DNA from: Rubellimicrobium sp. CFH 75288
Lineage (GTDB): Bacteria; Pseudomonadota; Alphaproteobacteria; Rhodobacterales; Rhodobacteraceae
Direction: 5' to 3'
NCBI RefSeq assembly: GCF_009904055.1
Contig: NZ_WYDP01000001.1
Coordinates: forward strand, 248,001 to 312,000
Length of the DNA: 64,000 bases
Positions 62,419 through 64,000 of this stretch are shown here, in pieces. A program made the position numbers and the translations under genes. The notes beneath the pieces are model-generated. The model was given only the letters and a program-made list of their open reading frames with translations, did no database searches and was not told the DNA's origin. Position 1 is the stretch's first letter; each line of letters opens with the position of its first letter.

Positions 62419-63528
62419 TCAGGGCGCCACCGCCACCGCCGCCGGTTCCGCCGCCACGCCGGCCTGTTCGTCCGCAGGCGCGGAGGGCGCGACCTCGGCG
62501 GGGGCAGGCTCGAAGGCGTCGGTCACCACGTTGTCCCCCGCAGCCGGACCCGCAGCGGGCGCGGCGGCCGGTGCGGGTTCGAGGGCGGGCTCAGCCGCCG
62601 GACCCGCCGGCGGCGCGGCCGGCGCGATCGCCCCCGGCGCCGCGGCGGCAAAGCCCGTCGCACCGCCGTAGAGATATTCGAAGAAGGCGTTGTCGGGCGT
62701 CATCACCATGGTGGAGTTGGTGCCGCGCAGCGCCTGCTCGTAGGCCTGAAGGGACCGGTAGAACTGGAAGAAGGCGGGATCGGCTCCATAGGCCTCGGCG
62801 AAGATGCGGTTGGCCTCGGCATCGGCCTCGCCTCGGGTGATGTTGGCCTCGCGCTCGGCCTCCGAGACGGTCTCGATCACCGTCCGGTCGGCCAGCGCGC
62901 GCACCCGCTGTGCGGCCTCGTTGCCGCGCGCGATCTCGTCGGCGGCCTCGCGCTCGCGCTCCGCCCGCATCCGGGCGAACGTCGCCTCCAGGTTCTGCGC
63001 CGGCAGGTTGGTCTGCTTGAGGCGCACGTCCACGATGGCGATGCCGAGGTTCGCCGCCTCGCGCTGGGCACCGTCGCGGATGCGGCGGCTCAGCTCGGCG
63101 CGCTGCTCGGACAGGATGACGTCCGAGGTGACCTGGTCGGCCCCCAGGACCTCGCGGATCTGGGCGTTCAGGATGGCGCTCAGGCGGTCCTGCGCGATGG
63201 CGACGCCGCCCACGCCGACGGCCTGGCGGAACCGCACCACGTCCGCGATGCGGTAGCGCGCGAAGGCGTCCACGATCAGGCGCCGGTCGTCGGCGGGCGT
63301 GACCTCGATCGTCTCCGTGTCGAGCCCCAGGATGCGGCCGTCGTAATAGACCACCTCCTGGATGAGGGGCAGCTTGAAGTAGAGGCCGGGATCCTCGCGG
63401 ACCTGCCGGATCTGGCCGAACTGGAGGACCAGGGCCTTCTGCCGCTCGTCCACCACGAAGATGGAGGACATCAGGATCACGAAGGCCACCACGGCGAGGG
63501 CCACGAGGGCGGTGAGGGATCGGCGCAT
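62419..63528 (-). CDS. hflC: HflC, SPFH/Band-7 modulator of FtsH
   Basis: This is an inner-membrane SPFH protein with one N-terminal TM helix (LTALVALAVVAFVILMSSIF) that forms the periplasmic HflKC cage around FtsH. The 369 residues include FVVDERQKALVLQFGQI, the Band-7 core and the long helix LEATFARMRAEREREAADEI. The C-terminal 85 residues are an Ala/Pro-rich extension not present in E. coli HflC (334 residues). Start ATG 63528 overlaps nothing; hflK ends one base upstream. Confidence 0.94.
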   Translation of the reverse strand: MRRSLTALVALAVVAFVILMSSIFVVDERQKALVLQFGQIRQVREDPGLYFKLPLIQEVVYYDGRILGLDTETIEVTPADDRRLIVDAFARYRIADVVRFRQAVGVGGVAIAQDRLSAILNAQIREVLGADQVTSDVILSEQRAELSRRIRDGAQREAANLGIAIVDVRLKQTNLPAQNLEATFARMRAEREREAADEIARGNEAAQRVRALADRTVIETVSEAEREANITRGEADAEANRIFAEAYGADPAFFQFYRSLQAYEQALRGTNSTMVMTPDNAFFEYLYGGATGFAAAAPGAIAPAAPPAGPAAEPALEPAPAAAPAAGPAAGDNVVTDAFEPAPAEVAPSAPADEQAGVAAEPAAVAVAP

Positions 63529-63529
63529 C

Positions 63530-64000
63530 TCAGTTCCCTCCGGTCGAGGCGGGCGTGGCGGCAGCGGCCGAGGCGCCGGTGCCCTGCTGGGGCTGGAGGC
63601 CCGGCGCCGCGGCGGGCGGTGCGGGCTGGGGCTGGGCGGCGGCGCCCGCCTGCCCGGCCGTTCCGCCCGAGGGCATGCGGACCATGTCGTTCAGCGGCAG
63701 GAAGGGGACGACGCCGGTTCCACCGTTCCCGTTGCCGCCGCCGGCCACCGCCGGATCGAGGATGATCTTGCCCACGTCGCCCAGCACGCGCTCCATGGTC
63801 TCGATGTAGAGACGCTCGCGCGTGACCTCCTGGGCATTGCGGTATTCGGCCAGGACGGCCGAGAACCGGCTCGCCTGCCCCAGCGCGTCGTTGATCGTGC
63901 GCGCGCGGTAGGCCTCGGCCTCCTCGATGATCTGCGCGGCCTGACCGCGGCTTTCGGCGAGCACGCGGTTGGCGTAGGCGTCGGCCTGCCGCTGGAGGCG
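63530..64000 (-). CDS. hflK: HflK, SPFH/Band-7 modulator of FtsH (N-terminus beyond window)
   Basis: This is the C-terminal 156 codons of HflK; the frame stays open to the window edge. Visible are the end of the SPFH helix (RLQRQADAYANRVLAESRGQ, INDALGQASRFSAVLAEYRN) and the HflK-typical ERLYIETMERVLGDVGKIIL, then a Gly/Pro/Gln-rich tail ending STGGN. HflK pairs with HflC, whose start lies one base downstream of this stop. GTG at 63964 is internal, not a start. Confidence 0.92.
   Translation of the reverse strand, partial: RLQRQADAYANRVLAESRGQAAQIIEEAEAYRARTINDALGQASRFSAVLAEYRNAQEVTRERLYIETMERVLGDVGKIILDPAVAGGGNGNGGTGVVPFLPLNDMVRMPSGGTAGQAGAAAQPQPAPPAAAPGLQPQQGTGASAAAATPASTGGN

Overview
The window is about 64 kb of very GC-rich DNA with tightly packed, often ATGA-overlapping genes. 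Its gene content points to a chromosome of an alphaproteobacterium of the Rhodobacterales (Rhodobacteraceae/Paracoccaceae type). Supporting features are the hflK-hflC-DUF2065-degP order, split hisBH/hisAFE clusters, homospermidine synthase beside rpsD, an AHAS large subunit with the GEAS form of the ThDP motif, Hint-domain and RTX proteins, and a class II tRNA-Tyr beside rlmB. I see no phage, insertion sequence or CRISPR array. This assignment is inference from gene content; no 16S gene is present.

Layout. 1-7 kb: a truncated PhoX phosphatase, a BrkB-type membrane protein, then ilvB-ilvN preceded by a complete-looking attenuator (promoter, 15-residue leader peptide, two mutually exclusive hairpins, U-run terminator), homospermidine synthase and rpsD. 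7-12 kb: an envelope/secretion patch with a Hint protein, an LpxR-like outer-membrane enzyme and an RTX-repeat protein ending in a Hint domain. 11.8-18.4 kb: histidine degradation, hutU-hutH-hutI on the minus strand divergent from hutF-hutC, with a HutC-type operator between them. 18.4-23.2 kb: a Pqi system (two single-domain PqiA, a very long PqiB with three tandem 93-residue repeats, PqiC). 23.2-28.2 kb: an ABC transporter for Mn or Zn behind a pair of inverted-repeat boxes, and a CPA2 antiporter lacking the usual RCK domain.

28.7-37.1 kb: a carbohydrate locus with two ribokinase-family kinases, a FucU/RbsD mutarotase, a TIM-barrel isomerase and a CUT1-type ABC transporter. Its binding-protein gene is separated from its permease genes by two genes on the opposite strand. 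37-43.7 kb: a stand-alone Lrp ligand-binding domain, a degenerate receiver protein, hisB-hisH and hisA-orf-hisF-hisE, and a CoA-binding protein. 43.7-45 kb: a candidate 85-nt small RNA, rlmB and tRNA-Tyr. 45-50.3 kb: a D-allose/ketohexose-type ABC operon with a kinase, a D-tagatose/D-psicose 3-epimerase family enzyme and a LacI regulator. 50.4-53.7 kb: a hydroxyacid dehydrogenase, a GT-A-like protein and metY. 53.8-64 kb: a SIMPL protein, a 978-residue protein that looks like a PilM/GspL domain joined to a PilP/GspC domain, cobT/cobS, a ferredoxin, a peptidoglycan-binding lipoprotein and the degP-DUF2065-hflC-hflK cluster, cut by the window edge.

The features that are hardest to explain with known annotation are a 291-bp structured element present twice at 98% identity (4378-4668 on the plus strand, 28310-28600 on the minus strand), the candidate small RNA at 43764-43848, the PilM/GspC-like fusion, and the recently expanded PqiB.
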